Below, one piece after another: positions 36,018-44,958 of a stretch of DNA of 64,000 nt. Each line of letters begins with the position of its first letter. Within the stretch, counting starts at the first letter, position 1. The notes under the pieces are model-generated. The model saw nothing but the letters and a program-made list of their open reading frames with translations. It ran no database searches and was not told the DNA's origin. The stretch lies in assembly GCA_020634395.1 (NCBI GenBank), contig JACKBU010000027.1, forward strand, positions 7,066-71,065. Direction: 5' to 3'. The stretch comes from Ardenticatenaceae bacterium. GTDB taxonomy: Bacteria > Chloroflexota > Anaerolineae > Promineifilales > Promineifilaceae. The translations under genes were made by a program, and so were the position numbers.

Positions 36018-37709
36018 CTTAAACGTCGGCAAGCCCAGATTGGGCATGGGCTCATGGGCGAGGAAGGCTTTAACGGCCGTATACGCCGCCTGGCGATCAT
36101 CCCAGGGATACTCCGTTGCGCCAAAGCACATGGTTTGCTCGTGGCCTTTGCCACAGATGAGCACCACGTCCTGCTTTTGAGCCAGCGTCAGAGCAAAATA
36201 GATGGCCGCACCGCGATCCGGCATCCGCCAGAAGGTCTGGCCTTCCACACCGCCCTGGCTGCGACAGCCAAAGGCCATCATCTCCAGGATGTCGTCCAGC
36301 GATTCCGTGCGCGGGTCTTCGGCTGTCAGAATCGTCACGTCAGCCTGCCGGATAGAGACTTCGGCCATCATGCGCCGTTTCTCCACGTCGCGCTTGCCCG
36401 CGCTGCCAAACACGGTGATGACACGGCCGTTATGATCAGCCACCATCTGCCGCGCCGCAGCAATCGAGCGCGACAGGGAATTGGGCGTGTGGGCAAAATC
36501 CACAATCGTCAGAAAGGGCTGCCCGCCGGTAATGCGCTCCATGCGCCCTCTGACGCCGTACACCTTTTTTAGCCCTTCCTGTATCGCTTCGGGGCCAACC
36601 TGCAGCACGCGCGCAGCGGCCACGGCTGCCAGCACATTATACAGGTTAAACTCACCCAGCAGGTGCGAATAACAGGGAACCTTAAAGTCCATCTGCGCTT
36701 TTTGGGCTTCGCCGTGCAGCCTGCCCAATGGAAAATCAAAGTAGACCTCGAACCATGTCTTGTCGGCTTCGTAACTCACTTTTTTAGCCGTCACGTCGGC
36801 GGCGCTGCTCAGGCCATAAGTCACCTGATGGGGCACGGGGATGGCCGCCAGACGGCCGTAAGAACTGTCGTCGAGGTTGAGCACGGCCGTTTTCCCCACG
36901 TTCTGTTTCGCCGGATTGTGGCTGGGAATGGTCCAGTCATCCAGCAGCAGGCTGGTGAACAGGCGCGACTTGGCGGCAAAGTAGCCTTCGTAGTTGCCAT
37001 GATAGTCCAGGTGCTCGTGGGTGATGTTGGTGATCAGGGCGATGTCGAAGTCGACGGCCGTTACCCGGTGCTGCGCCAGACCGTGCGACGTCGATTCCAG
37101 AATGCAGTGGGTCAGCCCGGCGTCCACCATGCGGCGCAGATAGCGCTGCACCACCGGCGCTTCCGGCGTGGTGACGTGCGGCGCGAGCGGCTCCTCTTGC
37201 TCGCCGACCACCGCTTTGAGCGTGCTCAGCAACCCTACCCGCAGTCCGGCCGTTTGCAAAATGCTGTGCAGCAGGCTACTGGTTGTCGTTTTACCGTCCG
37301 TGCCGGTAATGCCGATCATCACCAGTTGGCGGCCGGGGAAGCCTTCCCAGGCGGCGGCCAGCCAGGCCAGCGCTACGGCCGTATCCGCTACCTCCACATA
37401 AGCCACGTCGGGCGGAATGGTCAGGTCAAAATGGGCCGCCGGGCGCTGCGCCAGAATCATGCTGGCCCCGCGCGCCAGCGCCTGCCCGATGTATGGGTGG
37501 CCGTCACTGGTGGCCCGCACCCTAGCCACAAAACAGGCTCCCGGCGCCACTTCGTTGGTGTTTTCCGTCAGGTGGGTCAGCGATATGTCCGGCCCGTCGT
37601 AGGCGGGCGGCTGGGGATGATTGGTGCCGCGCACGGCCGTGGCCCAATCAGCCAAAAGCTGCTTGAGAGAGCGCGTCTCGGCAGGGGTGGAGGGGAGCAG
37701 ATCGTTCAT
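36003..37709 (-). CDS. murE: UDP-MurNAc-tripeptide synthetase (MurE)
   Basis: Protein of 568 residues, long for MurE. It adds the third amino acid to UDP-MurNAc-L-Ala-D-Glu in the cytoplasm. The ATP loop is GITGTDGKTTT (about residue 133). ILESTSHGLAQHRV and FGSAGKRDVEKRRMMAE are family hallmarks. The substrate-determining region reads AEDPRTE rather than the DNPR of meso-diaminopimelate enzymes, so the residue added (DAP, Lys or Orn) is open; ornithine is known in some Chloroflexota. Its C-terminus EIGD-stop lies in a heptamer repeat. It starts 12 bp after the DUF711 stop. Confidence 0.9.
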   Translation of the reverse strand: MNDLLPSTPAETRSLKQLLADWATAVRGTNHPQPPAYDGPDISLTHLTENTNEVAPGACFVARVRATSDGHPYIGQALARGASMILAQRPAAHFDLTIPPDVAYVEVADTAVALAWLAAAWEGFPGRQLVMIGITGTDGKTTTSSLLHSILQTAGLRVGLLSTLKAVVGEQEEPLAPHVTTPEAPVVQRYLRRMVDAGLTHCILESTSHGLAQHRVTAVDFDIALITNITHEHLDYHGNYEGYFAAKSRLFTSLLLDDWTIPSHNPAKQNVGKTAVLNLDDSSYGRLAAIPVPHQVTYGLSSAADVTAKKVSYEADKTWFEVYFDFPLGRLHGEAQKAQMDFKVPCYSHLLGEFNLYNVLAAVAAARVLQVGPEAIQEGLKKVYGVRGRMERITGGQPFLTIVDFAHTPNSLSRSIAAARQMVADHNGRVITVFGSAGKRDVEKRRMMAEVSIRQADVTILTAEDPRTESLDDILEMMAFGCRSQGGVEGQTFWRMPDRGAAIYFALTLAQKQDVVLICGKGHEQTMCFGATEYPWDDRQAAYTAVKAFLAHEPMPNLGLPTFKEIGD

Positions 37710-37721
37710 AGGCTGGTTACT

Positions 37722-38918
37722 TTAGCGGTTAATTTTCTGGATGTCCAGTAGGGACGGCCGTTCCCCATCGCTCATTAAGCCAGTGACACCGTCGGACACG
37801 GTCATCACCCGGCTGGGGGCGAAGTAGGGGAAGTCAAACGTTACCGGGTCACCAGCCGCCAGGCCGGGCAAAGGCATCAGGCGCGCCGTCAGCGGTTTGC
37901 CCAGGCGGGAGGCCAGCATGGCCACATCAAGCAAAATCCCGGCCAGGCTTTCCGTGCTGATGTCGCCGGGCAGCGGCACGGTATCCAACCCCACGCCGCA
38001 CACGGCCGCATAACTCAGCAAATCCTGCACCGTCACCAGCCCGTCCCCGGCCCGCCGCGCCAGAATGCTGTCCTCCAGCACCGGCAGCATCAGTCCGGAA
38101 AAGCCGCAGCGCCGGAAGCGGGCGCGGCCAATCGCCTCGGTCACAAAGCCGGCGGCGAACAGGCTGCCGTGCGCGCCGAGGTGGGGCAGGCCGAGCGCTT
38201 CCAGCGCCCCGGCCAGGCTTTTGTCGTCGGTGGGATAAGGGGCCAGCGAGAAATCGAGGCCGCGAAACGGCAGGCCAAACTGCGCGGCTAATTCGGCGGC
38301 GACGGCCGTGATCTGGTCTGCGGCCGTTTCCATGGCGGCGACGAGATTGGCGCGCGCTTCTTCCAGCGTGCGGCTGGCGGCGATGGCGTTTTGGGCCAGA
38401 TCGGCCGCTTCGATGGCCAGGGCAAAGCCGGGCGCGCCGCCATCGTGATAGGCCACGGGGAAGAAGGGCGAGCCGGACGGGCAGTTGGCCAAGGCGGCGA
38501 AGTAGAGATTACCGAAGCCGTTGGCCTGCAAGGCGCTGATCTGCCGGATGAGGCGGGCGATCTGGTGGCAGCGGGCGGGGGAGATACGACCGTTTATATC
38601 GGCAATCTCGGCCGTCATAAACAGGGCATCGCTGGCGCCCAACATCTGCGGGATGGCTGCCAGCCACGCCGGGTCATGGTGCAGTTGCACGGGGCCAAGG
38701 CTGGCGTAGTCGAAGCCCAGGGCGGCGAGGGAAGATTGGAGATTGGAGACTGAAGATTGGAGATTGCCGGATGGCAGCCAGTCGGGGAAGGGGGGAAAGG
38801 CGGCGCGGGCGGACTGCACCGGATAGGGGAAGGCGGTGCGCCCCGCGGCTAGAAATCCGGCCACGTTGTCCGGCAGCGTGTCCCAATTGCTGAATACGGT
38901 GATTGAGCGAATATCCAT
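37722..38918 (-). CDS. DUF711 (UPF0210) family protein carrying an in-frame repeat insertion
   Basis: Protein of about 398 residues of the DUF711 family, recognised by GFSGLMLPVLEDSILARRA, CGVGLDTVPLPGDIS and an N-terminal ITVFSNWD. Function is unknown; a link to cell-wall or amino-acid metabolism is only suggested by the neighbouring murE and ggt. Around residues 52-64 the GGAGATT heptamers (38731-38767) are read as repeated NLQSS segments, a lineage-specific insertion in the family sequence. The ATG at 38918 is preferred; a GTG seven codons upstream is possible. Confidence 0.82.
   Translation of the reverse strand: MDIRSITVFSNWDTLPDNVAGFLAAGRTAFPYPVQSARAAFPPFPDWLPSGNLQSSVSNLQSSLAALGFDYASLGPVQLHHDPAWLAAIPQMLGASDALFMTAEIADINGRISPARCHQIARLIRQISALQANGFGNLYFAALANCPSGSPFFPVAYHDGGAPGFALAIEAADLAQNAIAASRTLEEARANLVAAMETAADQITAVAAELAAQFGLPFRGLDFSLAPYPTDDKSLAGALEALGLPHLGAHGSLFAAGFVTEAIGRARFRRCGFSGLMLPVLEDSILARRAGDGLVTVQDLLSYAAVCGVGLDTVPLPGDISTESLAGILLDVAMLASRLGKPLTARLMPLPGLAAGDPVTFDFPYFAPSRVMTVSDGVTGLMSDGERPSLLDIQKINR
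38731..38767. repeat. Heptamer repeats inside the DUF711 coding sequence
   Basis: Five 7-bp units (GAAGAT, TGGAGAT, TGGAGAC, TGAAGAT, TGGAGAT) lie in a coding region, unlike the other members of this repeat family, which lie at gene ends. They keep the reading frame. Confidence 0.85.
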
Positions 38919-39011
38919 TGTGTTTTGCTGGGGGGACACGGTTTAGATGAACACGGATTTTTACCCATGAATATCCATGTTCATCCAATCCGTGCCATCT
39001 GTGCCTACTCT

Positions 39012-40601
39012 TTAAGCAACGGCCGTTGCGCCGCCCCGCCTGTTATCTCCGGCGGCCACCAGACGGCCGTCGTCGGTGCGGGAGACGCTGTGCGCGCCGC
39101 CAAAGTAGATGCTGCGAGTGGGCCAGCGGTTGACAGGGTAGCCCAGTGCTTCCAGTTCGGCCACGGCCGTTTCATCATACCCATGTTCGCACTGCAGTAC
39201 GCCATTTTCGATGTGGACGCGGGCTGTGTTCACGGCCTCGTGCAGCGGCAGGCCAAAATCAAGCAGATTGCTGAGCACCTGCATGATGGCGCTGCGAATG
39301 CGCACACTGCCGCCGCTGCCCAAAACCAGGCGTGTCTGTCCATTTTTCAGGACGATGGTCGGCGTCATCATGGTGGGCAGGCGCTGCCCGGCGGGGCGGG
39401 TGTGGAAGCCGTTGGGGTGCAAGTCCTCCTCGCCGAGCATGTTGTTGGGGATGTAGCCCGTGCCGGGCACCACATACCCGGCCGATTCTCCGGCCGTCGT
39501 TGTCAGGCTGACGGCCAGCCCATCGCCATCGATCACGCTGAGGTGGCTGGTGTTGTTGGCGCTTTTTGGCTCGGTCAGATGGGTGGAGGGGGTCTTGTCG
39601 TAGATGGCTGCTTCCACTTCCGTATGGTAACGGGCGACAAAATCGTCGCTGAGGAAATGGGCCAGCGCTTCTTCCACCGGCAGCGCTTCGCTGTCACGGT
39701 CCCAATGGGCGCGGACGCGGGTGGTGGCGGCCATTACTTCGTATAGCAACTGAAGGTGAACGGCGGAGCCGTGCCGATATTGGCGCACGTTGAAGCCGGA
39801 GAGCAGCTTCATGGTGAAGGCGGTGAGCACGCCGCCGGTGGAGCTGGGCGGCGGCAGCAGCAGCTCAAACTCGCGGTAGGGCAGGCGGATGGAAGGCAGT
39901 TGACGCACTTCGTAGCGGGCCAGATCGGCGGCTGTGAGCAGGCCGCCGTGGGCCTGCTGGTCGGCGAGGATGGCCTGGGCCAGACGGCCGTCGCGGGCAT
40001 AATCCGCGCCTTCTCCTGCCAGCGTGCGCAGCGTGTCGGCCAGGTGGGGAATGTGCAGGTGTTCGCCGGGCTGGATGATACGGCCGTTCGCGGCAAAAAT
40101 GGCGCGCATCCCGGCGGTATGGGTGTAAAGAGGCGCCAGCAGTTTGCACGTGTCAGCCTGGAACGGCTCGATAGCAACCCCCTGTTCGGCCAGTTCGATG
40201 GCCGGCTGCAGCAAGGCGGCCAGGGGCAGACGGCCGTGATTGCTGGCCAGGGTGCAAAGCCCGGCGATGTTGCCGGGCACGGCCACGGAGGCGCGTCCCA
40301 GGTGGAAATCTTGCGTCGTCGCGCCAAAGTCGATGGTGACTTTTTGAAAATCCAGGCTGGCAGGCGGACGGCCGTCCAGTCCGGGGGTGGTGGAGAAAAA
40401 ATCGTAGACGAGGGAACGGCCATTTTGTGGATCGAAGATGTGGGCGATGCCGCTGCCACCCAGGTGAACGACGCCGGTTTCGGCGATGAAGGAGGCAAAA
40501 GCGGCGGCGACGGCGGCGTCGACGGCGTTGCCGCCCTGGCGAAGGATGGTGGCTCCGGCAACGGCCGTTTCCGGTCCGCCGGCAGAAATAACTCCTGGCA
40601 T
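39012..40601 (-). CDS. ggt: Gamma-glutamyltransferase / glutathione hydrolase family
   Basis: Protein of about 529 residues with no signal peptide. N-terminal MPGVISAGGPETAVAGATIL and GGNAVDAAVAAAFA begin the large subunit. The self-processing nucleophile Thr is in NTSHLSVIDGDG (about residue 352), followed by GSGGSVRIRSAIMQV. GGT enzymes cleave gamma-glutamyl bonds of glutathione or related compounds after autoproteolysis. The ATG at 40601 is set by AAGGAG six bases upstream; in-frame codons beyond it do not resemble the family. Lack of a signal suggests cytoplasmic action or another substrate. Confidence 0.87.
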   Translation of the reverse strand: MPGVISAGGPETAVAGATILRQGGNAVDAAVAAAFASFIAETGVVHLGGSGIAHIFDPQNGRSLVYDFFSTTPGLDGRPPASLDFQKVTIDFGATTQDFHLGRASVAVPGNIAGLCTLASNHGRLPLAALLQPAIELAEQGVAIEPFQADTCKLLAPLYTHTAGMRAIFAANGRIIQPGEHLHIPHLADTLRTLAGEGADYARDGRLAQAILADQQAHGGLLTAADLARYEVRQLPSIRLPYREFELLLPPPSSTGGVLTAFTMKLLSGFNVRQYRHGSAVHLQLLYEVMAATTRVRAHWDRDSEALPVEEALAHFLSDDFVARYHTEVEAAIYDKTPSTHLTEPKSANNTSHLSVIDGDGLAVSLTTTAGESAGYVVPGTGYIPNNMLGEEDLHPNGFHTRPAGQRLPTMMTPTIVLKNGQTRLVLGSGGSVRIRSAIMQVLSNLLDFGLPLHEAVNTARVHIENGVLQCEHGYDETAVAELEALGYPVNRWPTRSIYFGGAHSVSRTDDGRLVAAGDNRRGGATAVA

Positions 40602-40698
40602 GCATTTCTCCTTGCTGTGAGGTTGTTTGCCTGATTTTACCAACTTGCCTGAGAAATGCAGGGGGAGATCGGGGATTGGAGATTGGGGGAAGAAATGC

Positions 40699-40772
40699 TT
40701 GACAAGCAATAGAGTATGGATTATCATATCAGATATCATTATCAAATATGGTAATGTTCGTAATATTGATAA
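40699..40772 (+). promoter_or_regulatory. Promoter and operator-like repeats before the HTH regulator
   Basis: TTGACA (40699-40704) and TATCAT (40722-40727) with 17 bp between form a near-consensus promoter. Downstream, TTATCAA (40739-40745) and TTGATAA (40766-40772) form an inverted repeat across 20 bp, and ATATCA recurs between 40725 and 40738. The position just before the regulator gene suggests autoregulation. A GGAGATT-type heptamer trace lies at 40664-40690. Confidence 0.6.
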
Positions 40773-40789
40773 CTTTATAAGGATGAGTG

Positions 40790-41323
40790 ATGAAAAAGGC
40801 TGATTTGATTTTGCATCCGGTGCGCTTTCGCATTTTGCAGGCGCTGGCAGGAGAAACACTGACTACTCAGGAAGTTGCCGACCGGCTGCCCGACGTACCG
40901 AAATCGTCCATTTACCGGCACTTGAAGCTGCTGCTAGAAGGCGAGATGATCGCTGTGGCAGAAGCCCGGCTGGTGAATGGTATCCAGGAAAAGACGTATG
41001 AGCTGGCGCAACGGCCGTATCTGAATGCCGACGACATGGCCAACCTGAGCGCGGCCGAGCACACACAGTTCTTCACGACCTATCTCATGAACGTGCTGCG
41101 CGAGTTTAGCGACTACCTGGAATCGACGGAAGCAGAAACGGGCAGCCTGGATCTGCAGGCCGACCGCGTGGGGTATACGGAAGCTGTGTTTTATGCCACA
41201 CCGGAGGAAATGGATGCCTGGGGTGCGGAGTTAAATGCGGCTCTGGCTAAAGTGGCGGCGAACGGGCCGGGAAACGGCCGTGTCAAACGCAGTTTCGCTT
41301 TCATCAGCCATCCCCTCAAATAA
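40790..41323 (+). CDS. Winged-helix transcriptional regulator (ArsR/HTH_20-like)
   Basis: Protein of 177 residues. The first 80 residues are a winged helix: HPVRFRILQALAGETLTTQEVADRL followed by KSSIYRHLKLLLEGEMI, as in ArsR-like regulators. The remaining 95 residues are an acidic helical effector/dimer domain without a metal-Cys motif. It heads a plus-strand row with a small membrane protein, an ABC ATPase and a protease-permease fusion, and is probably their regulator. I start at the ATG at 40790 rather than the adjacent GTG; ATAAGGAT precedes it. Confidence 0.82.
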   Translation: MKKADLILHPVRFRILQALAGETLTTQEVADRLPDVPKSSIYRHLKLLLEGEMIAVAEARLVNGIQEKTYELAQRPYLNADDMANLSAAEHTQFFTTYLMNVLREFSDYLESTEAETGSLDLQADRVGYTEAVFYATPEEMDAWGAELNAALAKVAANGPGNGRVKRSFAFISHPLK

Positions 41324-41346
41324 ACAAAACAAGGAACGGTAATCAC

Positions 41347-41553
41347 ATGACTGGTTTGGAGTGGGTACAACAAAATCTGGCGCTGCTGCTGCCATTGATT
41401 ATTTTGGAGTTCGCGTTAATTGTTGCCGCGCTGTTTGACCTGGCGCGCCGCTCCGCGCCCCGCGGGCCGAAGTGGGTCTGGGTTTTGGTCATCATCTTCC
41501 TCAACCTCATTGGCCCGATTGCCTACTTTTTGGTAGGGCGTGGCGAGGACTAG
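41347..41553 (+). CDS. Small two-helix membrane protein (PLDc_N type)
   Basis: Protein of 68 residues with two membrane segments (about 12-30 and 44-62) and the PLDc_N signature RSAPRGPKWVWVLVIIFLNLIGPIAYFLVGR. In other proteins this segment precedes phospholipase D domains; alone, in bacteria, it often sits with ABC-2 transporter or YhfC genes. AACAAGGAACGG precedes the ATG. Likely a small partner of the ABC transporter encoded next. Confidence 0.82.
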   Translation: MTGLEWVQQNLALLLPLIILEFALIVAALFDLARRSAPRGPKWVWVLVIIFLNLIGPIAYFLVGRGED

Positions 41554-41582
41554 AAGTTTCAGGATGAAGGATGGGGGCGAAC

Positions 41583-42524
41583 ATGAACCAACCGGCAATT
41601 CTTTGCGAGAAACTGAGCAAGCAGTACGGTGAGGTATGTGCGCTGGACGGGCTGGATCTGGCCGTGCCGGCCGGATCGGTGTTTGGCTTTTTGGGGCGCA
41701 ACGGGGCCGGTAAAACGACGACGATTCGTCTGCTTACCGGCCTGGCGCGCCCCACGTCCGGCACGGCCTGGATTCAGGGCGTGGAAACTACCCGCACCGA
41801 CAGCGCGGCGCGGACGACCTTTGGGTATCTGCCGCAAGATCCGGCGTTTTACAACTGGATGACGCCGTTGGAGTACCTGGACTACGTAGGGCGTATTTTT
41901 GACCTGGATGGCAAAACACGCAAGCAGCGTATTGACGAGGTGCTGGCGCTGGTAGACCTGGCGGATGCGGCCAAGCGGCGCATCGGTGGTTTTTCCGGGG
42001 GAATGGGGCAGCGGTTGGGCATCGCCCAGGCGCTGCTGCACCGGCCCCCGGTGTTGTTTCTGGATGAGCCGACAAGCGCGCTGGACCCGGCCGGCCGCTA
42101 CGAGGTGCTGGAATTGATCAGCCAACTGCGCGGCGAGGTGACGGTGTTTTTGTCGAGCCATATCCTGGCCGACGTGGAGCGGGTATGCGATACGGTAGGC
42201 ATCATCCACAAGGGCAAGCTGCTGCTGGTGGCCGACCGGGACGAGTTGTTAGCGCGTTATGCGACCAACGTTATTGCTCTGACGCTGGACCGGCCGTGCG
42301 TGGCTTTACGGCCGTCGCTTGTAGGCGCTTTGGAGCAGGCAGAGTGGGTAACGGCCGTGACCGCAGACACCATCGATGAAACGGCCGTGCGCGTTACCGT
42401 CGCCAATCCCGACCAGGCCAAACAGCAGATACTGCCGCTGGTCCTGGCGCAGGGGGTGATATTGACGCGGTATGAATGGATACGGCCGTCGCTCGAAGAA
42501 GTCTTTTTGCAGATGAGTGAGTGA
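41583..42524 (+). CDS. ABC transporter ATP-binding protein (ABC-2 exporter type)
   Basis: Protein of about 313 residues. Walker A GRNGAGKTTT (about residue 40), signature FSGGMGQRLGIAQALLH, Walker B VLFLDEPTSALDP and H-loop SSHILAD are intact. The C-terminal 90 residues are the variable region of Ccm/Nat/DrrA-like ATPases. It would energise the permease half of the following fusion protein. The ATG at 41583 is preferred over 41571 because the latter has no room for a ribosome site. Substrate unknown. Confidence 0.9.
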   Translation: MNQPAILCEKLSKQYGEVCALDGLDLAVPAGSVFGFLGRNGAGKTTTIRLLTGLARPTSGTAWIQGVETTRTDSAARTTFGYLPQDPAFYNWMTPLEYLDYVGRIFDLDGKTRKQRIDEVLALVDLADAAKRRIGGFSGGMGQRLGIAQALLHRPPVLFLDEPTSALDPAGRYEVLELISQLRGEVTVFLSSHILADVERVCDTVGIIHKGKLLLVADRDELLARYATNVIALTLDRPCVALRPSLVGALEQAEWVTAVTADTIDETAVRVTVANPDQAKQQILPLVLAQGVILTRYEWIRPSLEEVFLQMSE

Positions 42525-42537
42525 CGAAAGGTGAACC

Positions 42538-44106
42538 ATGCTAATTTTCGCTTACACAATTTCAGTTGTATTGATGGTTTCTCTGCCGCTGGCAGCGGCG
42601 GTGTGGTGGCGGCGGCGGGTGGCTGTGCCCTGGTATCTGTTTTGCGTAGGGGCGGCAGCAATTATCCTCTCGCAGGTGTACCATATCCCGCTGAACAACT
42701 GGCTGACCGATTTGGGGATCATTGGTCCGGTGAAGGCCGGCGCGCCGCAGCTGCTGCGCACGGCCGTTATCCTGGGCTTTTCCGCCGGGTTGTGTGAAGG
42801 TCTGGCGCGAGCCACTGCTTTTGGCTTGCTGCGCTATTTTCACAAAGCGCAGCATTGGGCCGACAGCGTGATGGTCGGATTGGGGCACGGCGGCATCGAG
42901 TCGATGCTGATTGGCGGTGTGATGGTCGCGGCGTCGGTGACGTCACTACTGGCTCTGCAAAACACAGACCTGAGCACGCTGAACCAAACGCCGGAACAGA
43001 TTGCAGCCATTGAATGGCAGTTGAGCCTGTTCCTGGCTTCGCCGCTGGCGGCGGCCATCCCGCTGATCGAACGAATCGTGGCGATGAGTTTGCACGTTGT
43101 CGTTTCTGTGCTGGTGTGGCGGGCGTTTGCCCGGCGGAATCCGCTCTATTTTGTAGCCGGTGTGGCCTATCATACGCTGCTCGATTCTACGGTTGTTTAC
43201 CTTGTAGCGCTGTCTGTGTCTGGCTGGCAGATGGAGCTGGTGCTGGCCCTGCTGGCAGTGCCGGGCGTGGTCTGGTTGTGGTGGACCAGGGATAAAGCTG
43301 AGCTGGCCGCGCCGCATCGGGTAACGGCCGTGCGCCAGGAATGGCATACCTTCCTCGTGGCCACGCGTAAAGAGCTGTTGCAGCAGTGGCGGACGCGGCG
43401 CGTGCTGGTGGTGTGCGCGGTTTTCCTGCTATTTGGCCTCCTCTCGCCGCTGGCAGCCAAATTCACACCGCAAATGCTGACGATGGTGAAAGGCGCGGAG
43501 CAGTTCGCTGACCTGATTCCACAGCCGACCATCAACGATGCCATAACACAGTACATCAAGAATATCACGCAGTTTGGTTTCATCATCGCGATTCTGGTGG
43601 GCATGGGCGCGGTTGCGGGAGAAAAGGAAAAGGGCACGGCCGCCCTGATTCTGAGCAAGCCGATGTCGCGCTGGGCGTTTTTGTGCAGCAAGTTTGTGGC
43701 CCAGGGTGTGTTATATGCAGCTGCGTTTGGACTGGCGGCGTTGGCAACTTACTACTACACGCTGATTTTGTTTGGGCCGCTGGACTTTGTCGCCTTCTTG
43801 TTAGGCAGTGTGCTGCTGTGGGTGTGGCTGCTTTGTTATGCGGCCATGACACTTCTGGGCAGCACGATAGGTAACTCGGTTGGCGCAAGTGCAGGATTGG
43901 GTTTGCTAGGGGCGATTTTGCTGCTGCTGTTGGGATCAGTTCCTATTATCGGCGGGATTGCTCCTTCCGGTTTGGTGGGTTGGGCCAGCCAGATGGGCCT
44001 GCAAGAGAGTGTTACGGCTAATGCGGGCGCTCTGGCGGGCAGCATTACGCTGATCATTACGTTGTTGATTACTGCCCTGGCTGTGTTTGAAGTACAGGAA
44101 GTGTAA
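42538..44106 (+). CDS. YhfC-type intramembrane protease fused to an ABC-2 permease
   Basis: Protein of 522 residues. Residues 1-250 contain about seven membrane segments and the YhfC-family signature GHGGIESMLIGG (about 119-130), with VAYHTLLDS near 208; YhfC proteins are predicted intramembrane proteases. Residues about 265-522 are an ABC-2 permease: a cytoplasmic lead FLVATRKELLQQWRTRR, then the EKEKGTAALILSKPMSRW coupling helix and six membrane segments. The junction falls at an ACGGCCGT site (read VTAVRQ, 43325-43332). A fusion of these two families is unusual. It lies 13 bp after the ATPase gene. Transport and protease substrates are unknown. Confidence 0.8.
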   Translation: MLIFAYTISVVLMVSLPLAAAVWWRRRVAVPWYLFCVGAAAIILSQVYHIPLNNWLTDLGIIGPVKAGAPQLLRTAVILGFSAGLCEGLARATAFGLLRYFHKAQHWADSVMVGLGHGGIESMLIGGVMVAASVTSLLALQNTDLSTLNQTPEQIAAIEWQLSLFLASPLAAAIPLIERIVAMSLHVVVSVLVWRAFARRNPLYFVAGVAYHTLLDSTVVYLVALSVSGWQMELVLALLAVPGVVWLWWTRDKAELAAPHRVTAVRQEWHTFLVATRKELLQQWRTRRVLVVCAVFLLFGLLSPLAAKFTPQMLTMVKGAEQFADLIPQPTINDAITQYIKNITQFGFIIAILVGMGAVAGEKEKGTAALILSKPMSRWAFLCSKFVAQGVLYAAAFGLAALATYYYTLILFGPLDFVAFLLGSVLLWVWLLCYAAMTLLGSTIGNSVGASAGLGLLGAILLLLLGSVPIIGGIAPSGLVGWASQMGLQESVTANAGALAGSITLIITLLITALAVFEVQEV

Positions 44107-44135
44107 CACCCAGGTCGGTTGTCCTGCCAGCAAAA

Positions 44136-44172
44136 AAACACCTGCGCCACCAGATGGGGCGCAGGTGTTTTT
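44136..44172. terminator. Bidirectional terminator
   Basis: AAACACCTGCGCC (44136-44148) pairs with GGCGCAGGTGTTT (44158-44170) around a 9-base loop. An A-run precedes and a T-run follows, so it can stop both the exporter transcript and the convergent DUF4203 transcript. Confidence 0.88.
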
Positions 44173-44203
44173 GTGTGTTACGTGAAAGTCGAGATGATGG
44201 TTG

Positions 44204-44848
44204 TCAGGCCTGTACCGTGGACCAACGGTTGTATGTTTCTATTTCCCACTGCCGGTTTACGGACAGTTGAATGGCGATGCCTGCGCCGGCCATCAACAAG
44301 AAGAGCAAGGTCCAGATGACGGAGCTGGTGGCCAATACCTTAATCGGATTTTGGGCCAGCGCCAACAGCTGAACGTTCTCCACGCCGACGACCAGTGTCG
44401 CGATTGTGGCGGCTGCACCACCCACGGCCGTGGCGAAAATAATCACATATTTGGCCAGGTTAAAACGCAGGGTAATCACAATCATCACGATGGCCAGCGC
44501 CATGCCCACCAGCCAGGCAATCAGGTTCAAATTGTCGCTGAAGATGCCGATGATGGCGATTCCCAGGCCATAACCCAACGATCCGGCGATAACGGCCACG
44601 GCGAAAATGTAAAAGAGATAGGAGAGAACGGCAAACAGAATGGCGACGACAAAACCTACGACCCAACTGGTAACCGTAGCCAGGAACGCTTCTCCAAACA
44701 ACAACTGCACACTCTGGGCGCCCAGGCCGAAGCCGAAAAAGAACCCCCAGATGGGCAGCAGCGCCAGGAACAGCCTGTAGCCGCCAAAACAAATCAGGGC
44801 GCCGAAGAGCAGCGCGATCAACGTTGCACACAGTAATTCAAAAGTCAT
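44204..44848 (-). CDS. Multi-pass membrane protein (DUF4203-like)
   Basis: Protein of about 214 residues with six or seven closely spaced hydrophobic segments, in keeping with DUF4203 (TM7S3/TM198-like) proteins: LIALLFGALICFGGYRLFL, FFFGFGLGAQS, GYGLGIAIIGIF. Function is unknown. The ATG at 44848 is taken because homology begins there and AAGGAGGA lies upstream, a little far (about 10 bases). It stands alone between a terminator and the nucleoside-kinase operon. Confidence 0.72.
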   Translation of the reverse strand: MTFELLCATLIALLFGALICFGGYRLFLALLPIWGFFFGFGLGAQSVQLLFGEAFLATVTSWVVGFVVAILFAVLSYLFYIFAVAVIAGSLGYGLGIAIIGIFSDNLNLIAWLVGMALAIVMIVITLRFNLAKYVIIFATAVGGAAATIATLVVGVENVQLLALAQNPIKVLATSSVIWTLLFLLMAGAGIAIQLSVNRQWEIETYNRWSTVQA

Positions 44849-44958
44849 GGGTTGGTTTTCCTCCTTAAATTTGAAAACTTTGACCAAGCTAGTAAGTAGA
44901 CTTCTAAACGATGAGAACACCAACGGCCGTTATCAGTTACAGTCAGACTGCAAACTTG

